64,000 nt of DNA from Styela clava (taxonomy: Eukaryota; Chordata; Ascidiacea; Stolidobranchia; Styelidae): contig NC_135263.1 of NCBI RefSeq assembly GCF_964204865.1, positions 10,585,426 through 10,649,425 of the forward strand, in the 5' to 3' direction. Positions 45,322 through 59,300 of the stretch are shown one piece after another (position 1 is the first letter of the stretch; each line of letters begins with the position of its first letter). The position numbers were made by a program, and so were the translations under genes. The notes beneath the pieces were generated by a model. It was not told where the DNA came from and did not search any database. It was given only the letters and a program-made list of their open reading frames with translations.

Positions 45322-48254
45322 AACAAATGAAATTTCAGCAGCCGCTCAGACAGAATGTCTGGCGTGATATTCGTCAGTTTTAGGTATAAATTGGATACCT
45401 CAATAATAATTTTGTATTCCAACGGACATAGTTCAGTGTTCAAAAGTTAGTCCAGAGAAAGCTAGGATAGACTAGGCCACTAGGCTAAAATTAACTATCA
45501 GTGATTTTGAATGATAAGTGGTTAAATATTGAATCAAAATGATGGATATGAATAGTTTAACCGGTTTGTAAGCGCCAGCATAACACCTATGACTACTTTC
45601 TATCTGAAAAATTGAAATCGAATGGTCTATTAGTGAAATGCGATTTTCTTCACAACCCTAACAAGAACAATTTAGCAAAACGGTCGACAAGCAAATCAGT
45701 AGAACCGCGGTCAGGCCTTTTAGAAGTGGTTTTCGGGTTTCAAAAAACGAATGTTAACTGAAAAATCCAATGCTGGTTACCTGTTTATGTAAATCACTAT
45801 CGAGACTAAGCAATGTCAAACTTCGAATTGACGTGAACACTTTTTATTATTGATTGAAAAAAACTCGTCATAACCACTACCTTTATCTATATAAACTAGC
45901 CTGAACAAATCAAAAAGATATATGAATGACATCCAACACACTGATTTCCGACTAACTAGTATATATATATATATATATATGAGGCATAACCGCAGCCAAA
46001 CCAACACTAAGCAAGACATCAACTGCCTGATGAAATCAAAACTCGAATTTGGTTAAGTTATTGAGCTGTATGCTCTTTCACTCGCAAACGATAAGAGCTT
46101 CATGCTAAATAGTGGATATCTTTCTAAACCGGTATAATTTGTTAAAGTCACAATCTGCCTAGATTTGAACATATAGTATTTGCCTGCGGCTATAAGAAGT
46201 CGCGTTTGCCATTCAGTTTGTTCCGACTATCATCGCAGACTGTTTTGCATATGGTTGCGGAAAGTCCGCGAAATTTATGCTATACTCCGAATCTTGAAAA
46301 TGTAATAAACAACTTCGGCCCCGGATTAATTCAAACTCCATATTTAAGAAATTTTCGACTCGACGTATGTCTGAAAAATTCTGACCTTGGTCAGACGAAA
46401 CGCTACTCAAATATATATATTTGTGTTAGTGTGAAGAAAGACTTTTGAATCACTTAGGATAGTTATCTTTACCATTATATGCATACGGATCCACCGAACA
46501 AAAGAAAAGAAGAAGTGAAAATAAATAAATAAATAGGTGTAAATGTTATATTCTTTTGTTGACATTGCCTACATGTTCACAAACTTTAAAAAAAAAGAAA
46601 AGATACACGTTTTTTCCTTGGTAATTTGGCGTCACACGAACAAAAAGTGTAAAAACCGATGAGGTACGCCATATTGACACACAAAGTAACAAGAACAACA
46701 ACAACAACATAATACCAAACGATCCATAGGTTCACCCCGTTTTCAATAACCTAATTTGATTGATTTAGGGTTCTAAATGTGCCTCAAGTTGTATAATATT
46801 CCAAAAGTTTGGGATAATTTCTTGAATTAAAAGCCCAAATGTGATCGCTAGCTGTTTTGTCACCAACTGTGAGCCCCGAATATGCTCACTCAAAAAAACA
46901 CATGTGAAATTTAGCATATAAAAACAATGTACCAACATCAAATGAAATTAATCCTACACATAAATATTTATAGAGTAATCTATAATTGAAATTATTCTTC
47001 GTAAAAGATCATCGCTTGTTTAATTTCAAAAGCTGATCATTTTGAGGTTCTAAGATTTTCCGGACCTCATTTACGGATTGCCATGATGGCGTCTCAAGCG
47101 TGTGTAGCCATCAATTTATGTCCGATCACCCCAATATGGGTATGTATGTATGTATGTTTATTCGTCTCGTAAAAGCAATATAAAAGAGTAAGTACTTATA
47201 AATACTGAAGACGGGATGTATGCACAAGACCATATTGGCCTAAAACACAGATGTGTGGCATACACCCCTTTGATTTATATAAATTATAATAGGGTAAATC
47301 AAATATGTACAATATGGTCCTTTATACAGGCAGTTGTGCGAGGAGGGTGGGTGGATGCGGTAACAGGGATATGGGTGGAGTGTACAAAACTGTTTGTACA
47401 AAGGAGTTTGTTAGACAAAACAACATCTATAAATAGAGACACAACACAACATGAAACGCAATGCATATGAATATAGTAATAAAAAAATTTTTAAAAAAAA
47501 AAAAAAAAATTAAGAATTTGGATGAATGTACAATACCATTGAGTGATGATACCACATACTATAAAACGCGGGAATGGTCAAGTTTAAAGGGTGTGTACAT
47601 ATATGGTATGCACCACTCAAGGGCGACAGTGTTAAAAGTGGTCTATGGCTGTTCTGGCCAAAATGTGACCCTACAGGTTTTGGCAAAATATGATAAAAAA
47701 GGTATGTATCAAATGACTCACTATTATAAGGTTTTTTTTTGAAATTCTGGATTCAGCCAAAAACAATGAAGTTTCAAAAAAAAAAAATAAAAAAAATTAA
47801 TAAAAAGCATTTCCACAAAACCTATTATGGTTGCATTTCAGCCAGAAGATTAGAAAGGTATAAAGGTACAGTGGGATAGGGAATGATAAGTTATAAAGAG
47901 AAGCCATTTTACCATGTCATGGATTTTCCAATGTAAATTAAAATAATAAAATTATATGGTATCCTGGGATGAGCAGAAGAAAAAGTGTGATTCGGAGATA
48001 GGTAGCAACAATGGAAATAAATTGAACAGCATGCTACTCAAACAAAAACCATTGTCCCTACTATTTGAGCATTCTATCTATAACTTAAATTGCTGTGCTT
48101 TTGTTGTTGTCTAATTACGCATGATAATGAAATTAGAATGGTGTGCTAGTTATTAATTCAGTCCATTGTTCTATATTGAATCCGGGTGAAGTATCCTGTG
48201 GAGTTATTGAAATTGTCAGCTGGTCTATGGTGACTGACGAGGAGGACAGTTTCC
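45322..48254. other. intergenic region with simple repeats and a repeat tail
   Basis: An (AT)n tract lies at 45961-45980, a 3'-end fragment of the TIR-repeat family at ~46685-46755 (AACAACAACAACATAATACC, AAACGATCCATAGGTTCACC), a (TATG)n tract at 47141-47158 and poly-A runs at ~47477-47510 and ~47778-47810. The stretch 47,140-47,830 is probably repeat-derived because of its A-rich tails. No recognisable gene. Confidence 0.5.
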
Positions 48255-48755
48255 TGATAGTTCATTCAATCCAAATAATCAACAGCTCTCCCTTTCAGTG
48301 TTGAACTGACCTTAAAAAATAATCTCCAAACAGTAACATGTTCAAAGCAGAGAAAATTGCTAATATGATGATAATATATATTGTTTAAGTTTGGAACGAA
48401 ATTCTGAGTTCGATTTTGAATTTTTGATGTCATCGGGTAGGGAATTCCAAGCTTTTGGTCCACATACTGCGATTGATTCTTGTGAAACACTTTTACTGAC
48501 AAATGGAATAAAAAAATTATCTTTATTTCTGCTGTTTGAATTTGGGTTTGCTTGGAACAGGCTGTTCAGGCTGGACGGAAGCTCTCCAATGTGACAAGAG
48601 AACATCATAGTACATAGTTCGAATTTAGCTAAATCCACAACTCGTAGTAGCCTATGCTCTTTAAATAAGTCATCAATTTTTTCGCGATTACCTCTATGAA
48701 AAACTCTTCTAATAAAGCGATTGCAAACACTTTGAATTTTTTTGAGAATGGACAT
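48255..48755 (-). mobile_element. 5'-truncated non-LTR retrotransposon (LINE) fragment
   Basis: A 131-codon open frame (48755-48360) is the C-terminal end of a LINE reverse transcriptase: LKKIQSVCNRFIRRVF, GELPSSLNSLF, VCGPKAWNSLPDDIKNSKS, FRSKLKQYILSSY. The GPK.WNSLP..I....F...LK.YLL..Y pattern is typical of CR1/L2/jockey-type ORF2 ends. A short 3' UTR follows. The polymerase core is absent, so this is a dead 5'-truncated copy. A 16-bp tandem repeat (CATTCATTCCAATGCC twice, ~48752-48783) abuts the truncation point. Confidence 0.75.
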
Positions 48756-48783
48756 TCATTCCAATGCCCATTCATTCCAATGC

Positions 48784-50326
48784 CACGAAACGGTGTTCTT
48801 TTTTTCAGTTAGGTACGCAAGGAACCATATAATTTTAAAAAAAAATTCAACGAACAAGACATGTTCCATATATGTACAACAGCATTTCAATCGACAATAC
48901 AGTACTAATCTCAATCACTTACCCTGGCATATTCCATACTCTCCGTTCTCGAATGGTCGAGACACTACACATTTTTCCTAATTCATTCCCAACCTATGAA
49001 CGCACAGTCGCACACTCCCGCTTCATAGTAAATGCGCCTTTTAATTATTTTCTCTATTGAATTATATTGATGTGTGTGGCCACACCTGATATATAAGAAA
49101 TCATACCTGAAGCGCTATTTCATGGCGGTATCTATCGCTAACACCAGACAAAAGTCATTTCTATTGCTGCACATTAGATTACGAATTTGCTCTGGCAAAA
49201 CTATGTTCAAATTGAATATCATGAAGAAAACGTCCCGCTCACAAGGTAACACTTCAACAGAACTACTCTAATTAGGAGCATTTTATTGAGCTAACTCTCT
49301 GAAGAAATTATAGGAGCATAGTATACTATGGAATGATAGCATCATTGCTGAAAATATAAACTTGAAATTACAGCTTAAAAAGACACACAAATACAGGGGG
49401 ATGTCAATTTACAAACAAACCAACTAGGAATGCGGAAAAAGTAAGGCAAAAAGATCCAACACGCAGTTTCTGAATATGCCATTGTGAGATCAGCTCACTG
49501 CATAGATGTAAAACAGTAAATTATAAAATGTCATTGTCACAATGAACGGCTATAGACAGAACCTTTGGGTGATAATGGGTTCATTCATTCAATAATATCA
49601 TTTTTGATTAATGGAACTTAATAAAGGTATAAATAACATTAACTGCATCAACGTTTCATGCTAAGATGGATGGATATTTATTTGTATGTATGCTTTTCAT
49701 TTATATGTTTTTGGTTGACAAATCAATAAATCTATCTATAAAATCTCACTTGCTTAGAGCTTTTCTTGCATACATCAATTCACAGGACATGAGTGAGATG
49801 GTCAGTTTGTCAAACAAAGTATGCCTAATTTGCAGTGGACTCGACATTTTTTTCAAAGGAACATTCACTAATAGTCTATTATAGTACAATACACACAGGA
49901 TCAGGTGTTACATAAACAAGCTAGAAATCAAAATATTGTGAAGAGTTAGGCAAGATGCCTATTTTTGTCAATTATAGATAAACATATGTTGATACCATTT
50001 CGTATGCGATCTCGATCGCGTTTAAAGAAATTCTCATAGAATCCAGTTCCAACCTGTTGAGATCGCATACCAAAGTAGCACACACATGTTTTTATTTTGC
50101 ATGATGGAAAAGATAAAAAAAATGGTATTAGAATAAACATACTTATTATCAAACCAAGCATGGACAAAGATGAAGCATGCCATGGAGTCGTTACCGACCC
50201 ATGTTTAGAAAAAGCTTCAATTAAAAACACGATTAAATACATATACAGGAAGTTATTTTAGGTAAAAGCTAATTTCAAAATAATATTAAGAAGAATAGTT
50301 ATCATTATCACACTATATAGTGAATA
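48784..50326. other. intergenic spacer before the RNF213-like gene
   Basis: AT-rich sequence. A GGATGGATATTTATTTGTATG stretch at ~49,664 recalls repeat tails, but I cannot define an element. No exon or RNA gene recognised. Confidence 0.4.
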
Positions 50327-53300
50327 TTAGGCTGCTTGGTGATTTGTAAACTGAACTGCAAGCGAAAACAAGTGAGCGACATGCTTGAAACAAATTTCAT
50401 CAGGAAGTCTGGAATACCATGTGTCGTCTTCTCCATTGTCTCCAATGAAATCAAAGTAGGGAAATATATCCGTCAAACTAAGAAAGTAAACGTAAATATA
50501 AATGAATAAAAAAAATGCAAAAAAACAGGCCAGCGTATAAGAGGCAATAATACTCAATTGTACAATTCATGAATTTTGAAATTCATGAAAAACACAAAAG
50601 CAATTTTTATGCAGGGATGTCCAAAAGGATTCGAATACATTCAAAATTCATAATATTCGATATAGTAAATTTTGAAATTTAAGAATAACTTAGAACATAT
50701 TCATATTCATATTCAAAAATTAAAGATTTTGAGTCGTCTGACAAGCAGATCAAAACGTACAACTGGTAACAAACAATACTGGGAAAACAATGACCTCATA
50801 TGTTATGTTGTTTTTAGTGATGATCAACATGAGTATATTATAATTTATGTAATTTTCCACATCCCCCAAATTCAGAATGTATTCAATATTTCAAATTTAA
50901 AAATATTTTCTCGAGATATGAAATATTTTTTTTTAACCATCCTGTTTTTATGTGAAATAAATTGCACAATAAAAAAAATTATTTGCACTTTTATTTGCCC
51001 ATATTCGTCTGCAAACTATATTTGAGCAAATCTGTATATAAAAATTCATATTCTAATAATTCTTACCTCCAATCAGCATTAAAGTCGGGTATTTTGATTA
51101 ACATTTCATTCAATCGTTGTTGCAATAGAATCACGTCAGAATGCTCAAAAATTTCCTTCAATTTAGCCAAAACTTCTCTGTTGGTGATTTGACTCTGCTC
51201 AACTGCAAATTGAGAGTTTTTATGTAAAATAAACAGCGATTTCTTGGGCTCGATAAAACTCCTTATGGGGTCAGTAGACTAATTGGGTGAGAGACGGTGG
51301 TTCGATACATCAGGGCTCATCAAACTGGGGGCCATCCACCCTCGATGGGCCGCGAAAAGTGCTCAATGGGGGTCATAGTTATTTTCAAGAACAATATTAA
51401 AGTATTGAACGTTGATCAGAATTTTTTTTATTTGTATCTACATTTGAGTATGGGCTATTGTGGAGTGAGTGAGTTAGACACAGACCATCCATGGCCCATG
51501 CTCAGATACAAACTGCCTGCATGAAATAACTATACAGTCTTTCCAAACAAGAGATACAGTACAACTCACCAGTAGACAAGGCATCTTTGTATGGGTTCAA
51601 ACCCCGCTTAGAGAAATGAACTGATTTATGCCACGACAGACGATTATATAAAGACAAAGTATGTTCTATCTGTACAGTTCTTGGTATAACTGAAGTACGG
51701 GAAGCAGAAAGTAGTAAATCTTTTTCCAAGAATTCGTACAGATATCTTTTTCCGTTGCTTTTCACCTATAACAAAATGGACGTTCCGGATTAAAAATTCT
51801 TGCTGCACACAAACACGTACATAACACCTGAATAATTGTTACCGTTACCAACTGTTGAGTTTTGCTTAAAATCTAGAGAAATAAAATCGCCGACAATTGT
51901 CAGTGGAAGGGTTCATGAACACTCCCCAGATAACCACACATAGTATCATCATCTGTCTTGAAGAATGATTTGATGTTAAACACTCAAAAAAAATTGAGAA
52001 TTCCAGAATATTCGAAAGCAAAGTGAAGACACTTGAAACAGCTATGAATATGAAATGTAATCATCACCTTAGCAAGAAAGCTGATGGCCTGAGTTAACGT
52101 TCTGACACCTTCACAAACATCAGCCGATGTAACTCTTAATATAATTCTGTCAACATCCTGAGCAAGTTTTGCAGATAGTGGCAACTGAAACCAAAAACTT
52201 ATGTTCATTGTATTTCTGGCGACTACAGTTTTCCCAAAGAACTAAGCAGACTGAGCATGAAAATTTTTTGGAAGGTAAAGTTCCAAAAGTTCAGAAAAAC
52301 ACAGTTCATTATAGTATCTTTGAAATAAAAACAACGTCGTAGCATTATCAGTCTCATTCTATCTTTTACCAGCCTTTATGCTGATCGTTTCTTTAACAAA
52401 AATCAAATTTTGAGCCTTGTTATTAGAGGAGATATCCTGGTGGAAAAAATCTAAATTAGACAAAGTTTATAATTTTATTGTCCATATGCTATTCAGTATT
52501 AGTGTAAAATTTGTATTCCCAACACTGCTAAACTGACGAGAAATGAGTTAAACATTTTGCATAAGGATGTAAATCCATGTTACACAAAGTTATAAGATGG
52601 ACAAAACCAACCAATCAATTTAGATACCTGAGAAGTATTGCTCAGTACTTTATCCCAATCAGAACCAATTCCGATATCTTGCGGGTATTGAATGCATGGT
52701 AGAGACTGCAAAAGTGATAAAAATCATTTCAGAAATAAAATGAATTCAAATGCAATAAAATGGACAACTGTAAGTGAGCTCTCTCATTTGCTGGAATACA
52801 ACACAACTGCAGTAAATAACAATGACTATAAAATATATTTGTCAGCGAGTGGACGAAACTGCAAGGTTAACTAACAGTTGACCAGTTTTCTAAACAATTT
52901 CTTGAAAACGTAGGTTGTGAATTTATAAAAACTTGAATATTGAAACGCTAAAACGAAGAATATATTTAAAAAGTGATTCACACATTTGATGAAACTAGAA
53001 ACATTTTAGATGAAATATTGACCAATATTCAACAATTTAGAATAGGATTTTCATATTTATTCTTGAGGCGATAAGGCGGATTAATCATACGGAATACAAC
53101 AGCCTATCGTCCCATTACCGTATGGGATTTATATATGGCTATTTGTTCAGACGCACAGACTGGAAGACTCAAATTTACCTGTTTCGCGATAAGTTTCTTG
53201 TACATGACAAAATTTTCTCTGGTCTGAAACAGAAGAATATAGTTCACAAATATTATTAGTCCTGGTTTTGGCATTTGAAACAAAGTATTTTGCTGTGATT

Positions 53301-56300
53301 TTATTGCCAAAACAACTTAATTAGGGCATGTAGGCTACAACATAATCTCATATAGAACAATGTATCGTTTAATACTTTGTGATGTGCCAAAATGATAACA
53401 AGGGAGCGGTGCTCGAATAAATGGACACGAAGATCAAAACGAAGTAGTACGGTATGCAATCTGTCACAGCAGAATACCGGTACTCCAGTCTTTGACTTTG
53501 CCTGACCATCAAATTGCAACTAACTCGAACGCGAGACCGCCATAATGTATGCAATTTTCATTTTTGATGACGCAATCGCACACAAAAAACGAATCCCATA
53601 GAACCCACAGAAATTTTTGGAATAAATAGGAGTAATATCCTTCTAGTGACAAATACAATATTTAACCATTGATCATTTCAAAGCAATTGGTCCAGTAGTT
53701 GACGACAAAAGTGATTTTTCACAGCAAGAAGAAGAAAAGAATGACTAACGTCTAACAACAACAACATAATAACAAAACAGTCGATGTGTACACTCCATGT
53801 GTAAGTTAAAACCCTATATAGCTTTACAATACAATTTTTTAGAAATACCAGTCTCGAAAACAATATAAAAATATAAAATAAAATTTGCATTGTAGTTAAC
53901 TTAAAAAGTGCCGCATACATAACTTCTACACTTTTCCACTTGTATGAGAAAATTTTTATTGGATCGAATGAAATTTTCAAAACTTTTAAACCATTCAATA
54001 ATGCATTTATGTACCTGCTTTTCCAATGCATTGATGTTATATGAAAATCTGTGATGTCTTCCCTGGTTATTTTTGATGATGTTATATTTAGTATGCATAT
54101 GGATAAGTGGGAGTAAGTCTTCTTGTTTATCAATCTGTACGTAATGGGTATGAAGTAACTGAGATACTTCGGCTTCTTCGATGCTGTTAAAATAAATGAA
54201 AAGATTCATATTTTGTTAAAAATCTTGGGATCGAATCCTAGGATATCTAGTAGTTAGCCCAAGCCAGGGACGGCTGAAACCATCGAATTTAATATTTCGA
54301 ATACATTCTGAATTGGGATGAAGTTGTGAAAAATTACATGAATTATTATATCTTCTCATGTTGATCACATCTAAAACAACATAAATATAAAGGTCATTGT
54401 TTTTTCTGTGTTGATTGTTATCAGTTGAGATATCATATTTTTGATCTCTTTGTCTGGCGGCTCAAAATCTTTGATTTTTGAATAAAAATGTTATAAATTA
54501 TTCTTAAATTCACAACTTTTTTATATCGAATTAGTGAATTTTGAATATTCAATTCGTTTTGGGCATCTCTGGCCTGAGCCGGGCTCTATATTCAGTTAAT
54601 AGAAAAATCATGTCAATCGAAAATAAGCCATCCATTCCGAACATATAAAAGATCTACATGATAATGTGTGCTTGGTAAAGCGTAATTATCTGGTAAATCT
54701 CTGTTCATGTCACAAGCACATGATGAACCAACTTTGCCGCAGTTAATGATGACAACAAAAAATTACAGCTGGCTTGTTTCATTATGATTCTAAAGAATTT
54801 AGGCATAAAACACCCTGGTGTTATCCCGTTATTTTTTATGGCATTTAACGGTCAAAATTTCTGCAACCATTAACCATCAAAAATGGTAAACCGATTAGCT
54901 ATTTCCAACCTTATTCAACAAAATGAAGAAAACACAAAAATATGAAGTTATATGATTTAAATCAGAGGGGTGCAACATACGGAACCTATTTACGTGGCCC
55001 GTAAGAGAGTTGGTATCCGATTAATTTTGAATGCTTTTTCTTATCTATAACGGCACCACCAGTGTTTTTGAGTTTGTGTTACACGACAACTATAAAAATA
55101 AATCTCTCTTCTGGCAACACAAAGGTACTGCTGTGAGCAGTTCATTTCAAAACTGACAGTTTAGGACAAATTTCAGGAATTCAGGCTTACAATTGAGCAG
55201 GTGCTAGCTCAATCTAGAGTTGCTAAAAACTAAAGGATTGTTCCATGAAGAAAGGATTGATTGGTCCGGCTCTCAGCGTCACCATAATTTTTTCATTTTG
55301 GCTCATTGTGATAAACAGTTGCACGCCCATGATTTGAAGAAAAAAATAGCTCTGTCAAGAGCGACAGAGCATTGTGTAAATACTAACTATGGATAATGTT
55401 TCCAAAATTTACCTTTCATCACCAGGCATAACTTGTTTACATTTAGTGAGAAATGCATTTTGTAGGTCGATGAGATATTCTGCCAAAATTTTTGCACACT
55501 GTCCTCTTCCTCTTGTACTGGGTAAACCCATTGATATTGGGCTCGTTCTTGTGATTCGACGAAAATATTCAGTCAGTCTTTTTTCATGAGAAAGTCGAGC
55601 TTTCAACTTGATATGAACCTAAATAGAAGTATGTAATATGTGAATAGGCATCATGCAGAGCCAGTATGTACTATAATTTAGTAAAAAATTACAAGAAAGC
55701 AATACGAAAATCTATGGACAAGAAGGCCGAAACAGATCTTTTTATCCACAAATCCCCCCCAAAACCATACCCTAAAACGAGGCTGGAACTGTAGAACAGG
55801 TATAGATGCTGTATCAGGGTACCAGTACCTGTGATCCGAGTCATTGTAGTATCAAATATTTGACAGTACCAGACTACTACTGTAGTGTACCGTAATCCCA
55901 AAAAACAGTACTCCCAAAGCATGTGAACCAAGATGGCAGACACTGGAGCGTAGTATGTGTACCAGGTTAGGGTTAGGCAATAATTTTATTTCAATTTTCC
56001 TTATTTTAGTTCTATTACGAGTTCGGGGACTAGCCAAGTGACTCACATAGTATTTGTACCTGAAATTATGGCCTAACCATAACCTGGTACACATACTACG
56101 TTCCAGTGTCCGCCATCTTGGTTCACACACTTCGGGAGTACCCAAAAAACTTCAGACTTTGGCTAAGCACGAGATCCGCTAATATGTGGTTGTGGAAACG
56201 CTACAAGTAATTTTCAATTGTGAAGCCCAGGAAACTTTGAAATAAATAAAAGTAATCGCCTTCTAGTGACCACAATCTTTAACCACTGAAAACTTCAAAG

Positions 56301-59300
56301 CAATTGGTTCAGTAGTTAACACCAAAAGCGATTTTTTCACAACAACAAGAAGAAAAAAATGACAAAAGATCCATAGGTCCACTCCCTGTCCAATATCTTT
56401 GCGGGTTCTTTGGAATAGGATCCAGTACTGTGTGCAGCTAGTTCATCATCTATGTCAAATTTGGCATAATTGAATAAATATAATATATTTGTCACTATGG
56501 ATAACTAAATGAGCAATAACTTCTTCTACCATGTTTGGCAGGTTTAAATGTACCAGTACTTCCCAACAAAACAGGAACTTGCCCAAGAATGATGAAAACT
56601 AGCCAGGAAATGAAAGTAACATCTACATCACAAATTGGACTTATATCCCTACCTATACCAAGTCAACAAGTAATCTGTTATTTCTCGCATGTAAAATTTG
56701 AAGTTCAAAACAGTGTCATATAAGACCTATCCCCCAAGATAAATATGAAAATCTGATCTTATCTTAATATCCACAGTACCTTGTTCCAAACTTCAATGTA
56801 TTTTTCGACATGCTCTTGATATGAATGTCCTCCCTCTCTCAAGAAGTCTTTCAATTTAATTTGTTCTGTGTCATTCATGTCTGTTTCATTTTGATATCTG
56901 TTTAAAGATGTATATAAAATTATAAAGTAAAAATATGATGAAATTTATCGAAACAAGAGCTGACTTGGACAGAGTAAAGAAGTATTTTCCTATTTATTCC
57001 GGAGAAGAGGAAACGCAACAAGATGGTGTGATCATGAGGCAAACCATGTCATCCTGTCCGATTATTAGTCCATGTCTGGTGTGAGAATAATTAAATCATT
57101 TATTTGTTTCGAATGTATGGACTTTATGGTGGGAGAAGCCTTAACAGCGAAGCAGTTACATGAACCTACCTACGACGGCGAAGTCAGTCCTCTCACAGAT
57201 CATTATTACTCTGGGGATTCAGTCCGGCAAACCCGCAACATACCCAGTCTCAAATCTCTCTCTGCTCTCAGCTTTGAGATCAACAAACAAAAGCTTGCCT
57301 CTCTTTTAATCTCTCGTTGGTACTACGCAGATGTGTAACATCAACTCCAAGTGAGTGAATATTTGATGCAGCTGGAAACACTGCCACTGAACTCAGATCA
57401 AGTTTCATCGGATTCATGTAACATGTCTCTTATTGTGCGTGGCAACTCAGCAAACTCAGTGAGAGATTTTATATTTTTATCAATTTTAATGTCTGGGGGA
57501 CCCATTGGGATGAAAAAAAATCATAAATAATTACAAGTACTCAAGACTCGATTCGAAAAAAATATTCTGTCGTCTTCTAAAACATCAGGTATTCCAAAAT
57601 GCCTAGCCCTAGTCATGAATACTGTGATGCATACTTACTTTTGTATAAGTGCATTTTGAAGTTGGAGCACAGGTCTCAAATATTTAACTAATTCAAGATC
57701 AGGAGAATGTAGAATTGTTGTCAGTACACCTGAGATAAATATAGCAATTTTATCAACTTCAAATAAAAAGTAACAGTGCGAAAAAAATGGTTTTCTGGTT
57801 ACTTTTAAAGTTGGTTGTTAAAGAGACATTCAATTATAGTCTGCATAAATTTTTATAAGACATATTAGATAAATTACAAGGAATACATCTCTGGAAGGAA
57901 TATCAAAACATTGAAGAAATCTTATTATGATTTCTCACAAAAACTCGATCTAAGAAAGAAAATCTTTTTCAGTTTTTAGGCATGACCAATTGGAAAAAAT
58001 TTATTAATTGCTAGAAAAAAAATTAGTGTTGCACAGTGATATTTATGGCTTATGCATGCATGTCTAAAAATAAAAATAAATATTTTTCGACTAAAATGTC
58101 ACCTTCTTCAACATCAGTTGCATCACCAAGGTACTGGATTAACCGAGCAGAAGTCGAATGCTCAATGGTTTTCCACAACATTGGATCATTCCATTTAAAA
58201 TCGGTTGCATTAAGATGTGGATTGTCGTGGACTTCATGAACAAGCCTGAATAGCAATTGTCGAATAAACGAAGGAAAAAAGAGAATAAAGAAAGAATTAT
58301 GCAAAATGCTCAAATCTTGACTCAGAACTCGAATCGTCAAGTTGAAAATTTGGTGCTCCAGAAGTATGTGTAACAATATGGAGGTAACTAATTTTGTTCG
58401 TGTATTCACTCGGAATAAAATTATGGCCTAACCCTAACCTGGTACACATATTACGGGAATACCGGGAATTCATTCAAACTAAAGATATTCATATTATATT
58501 AATAGCAGGGATGGCCAACAGAAAAAATTCAGTATTCCAAATACATTCAAAATGATGTTTTCCAATATTGGATATTGAATATATTCTGAAATGGGTCTGT
58601 TTCACAAAAAGAATTCTTCAGGACAATTGTAAATTCCTAGAAATCAAATTTGGTTATGCAAAATAATTGAGAAAACATTGTTCTATTAATATTCTCTATT
58701 TCATTCTGTCAAAAGTTAACTAATTTTTTGTCAGTCATAAGATAATAAATGCTTCAAAAGACATTTTAAATGAATTCGAATATTCGACTCATTTTGGGCA
58801 TTCCCGGTTAATAGTTTGGCATTCTGAAATTATATCTAACTATAAATTTATATTATTTTAATTAAATCTTAATCTATCTATAAAGAAAATATCATATTTT
58901 GGAGAAGGAATAAAAAAGATTTTGATTATCCGAATCCTATAAAAAATTTTTTATACCAACCAAGTCCCAATATGGGTCATTTTACCACTGTAACTCATAT
59001 ATAATCGTGCACACAATGGATTTTTGCAGAAGAGGATTTTAGGTGCACCCTATTGTCCGTACAATTTCGTTATTTTTATTTTTTTAGTGGATTTTCCCTG
59101 AAACATTACGAACCTGTGTAGAGCCACACTACATTGGTCTTCTGCTTCATTAATTGTATTTTGTGCTTCTGTGATGACATCATCGAGATTTTGAAATACT
59201 GGAAGCAAATATTGTTGTCTGAACATGGTTTCCCATTCTCTACGTTTGTCCAATGTCGACCAATCTGGAGGTTGAGGGCCTTCTCTCTGCATATCAAATT

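Noticed and set aside
47461-47742. 93-codon plus-strand open frame beginning in a lysine run
   Set aside because: Starts in a poly-A tract, has no domain, and lies in a probable repeat tail.
54960-55060. Possible hAT end (CAGAGGGGTGCAACATACGG)
   Set aside because: No matching opposite end or target duplication within reach, so not listed as an element.
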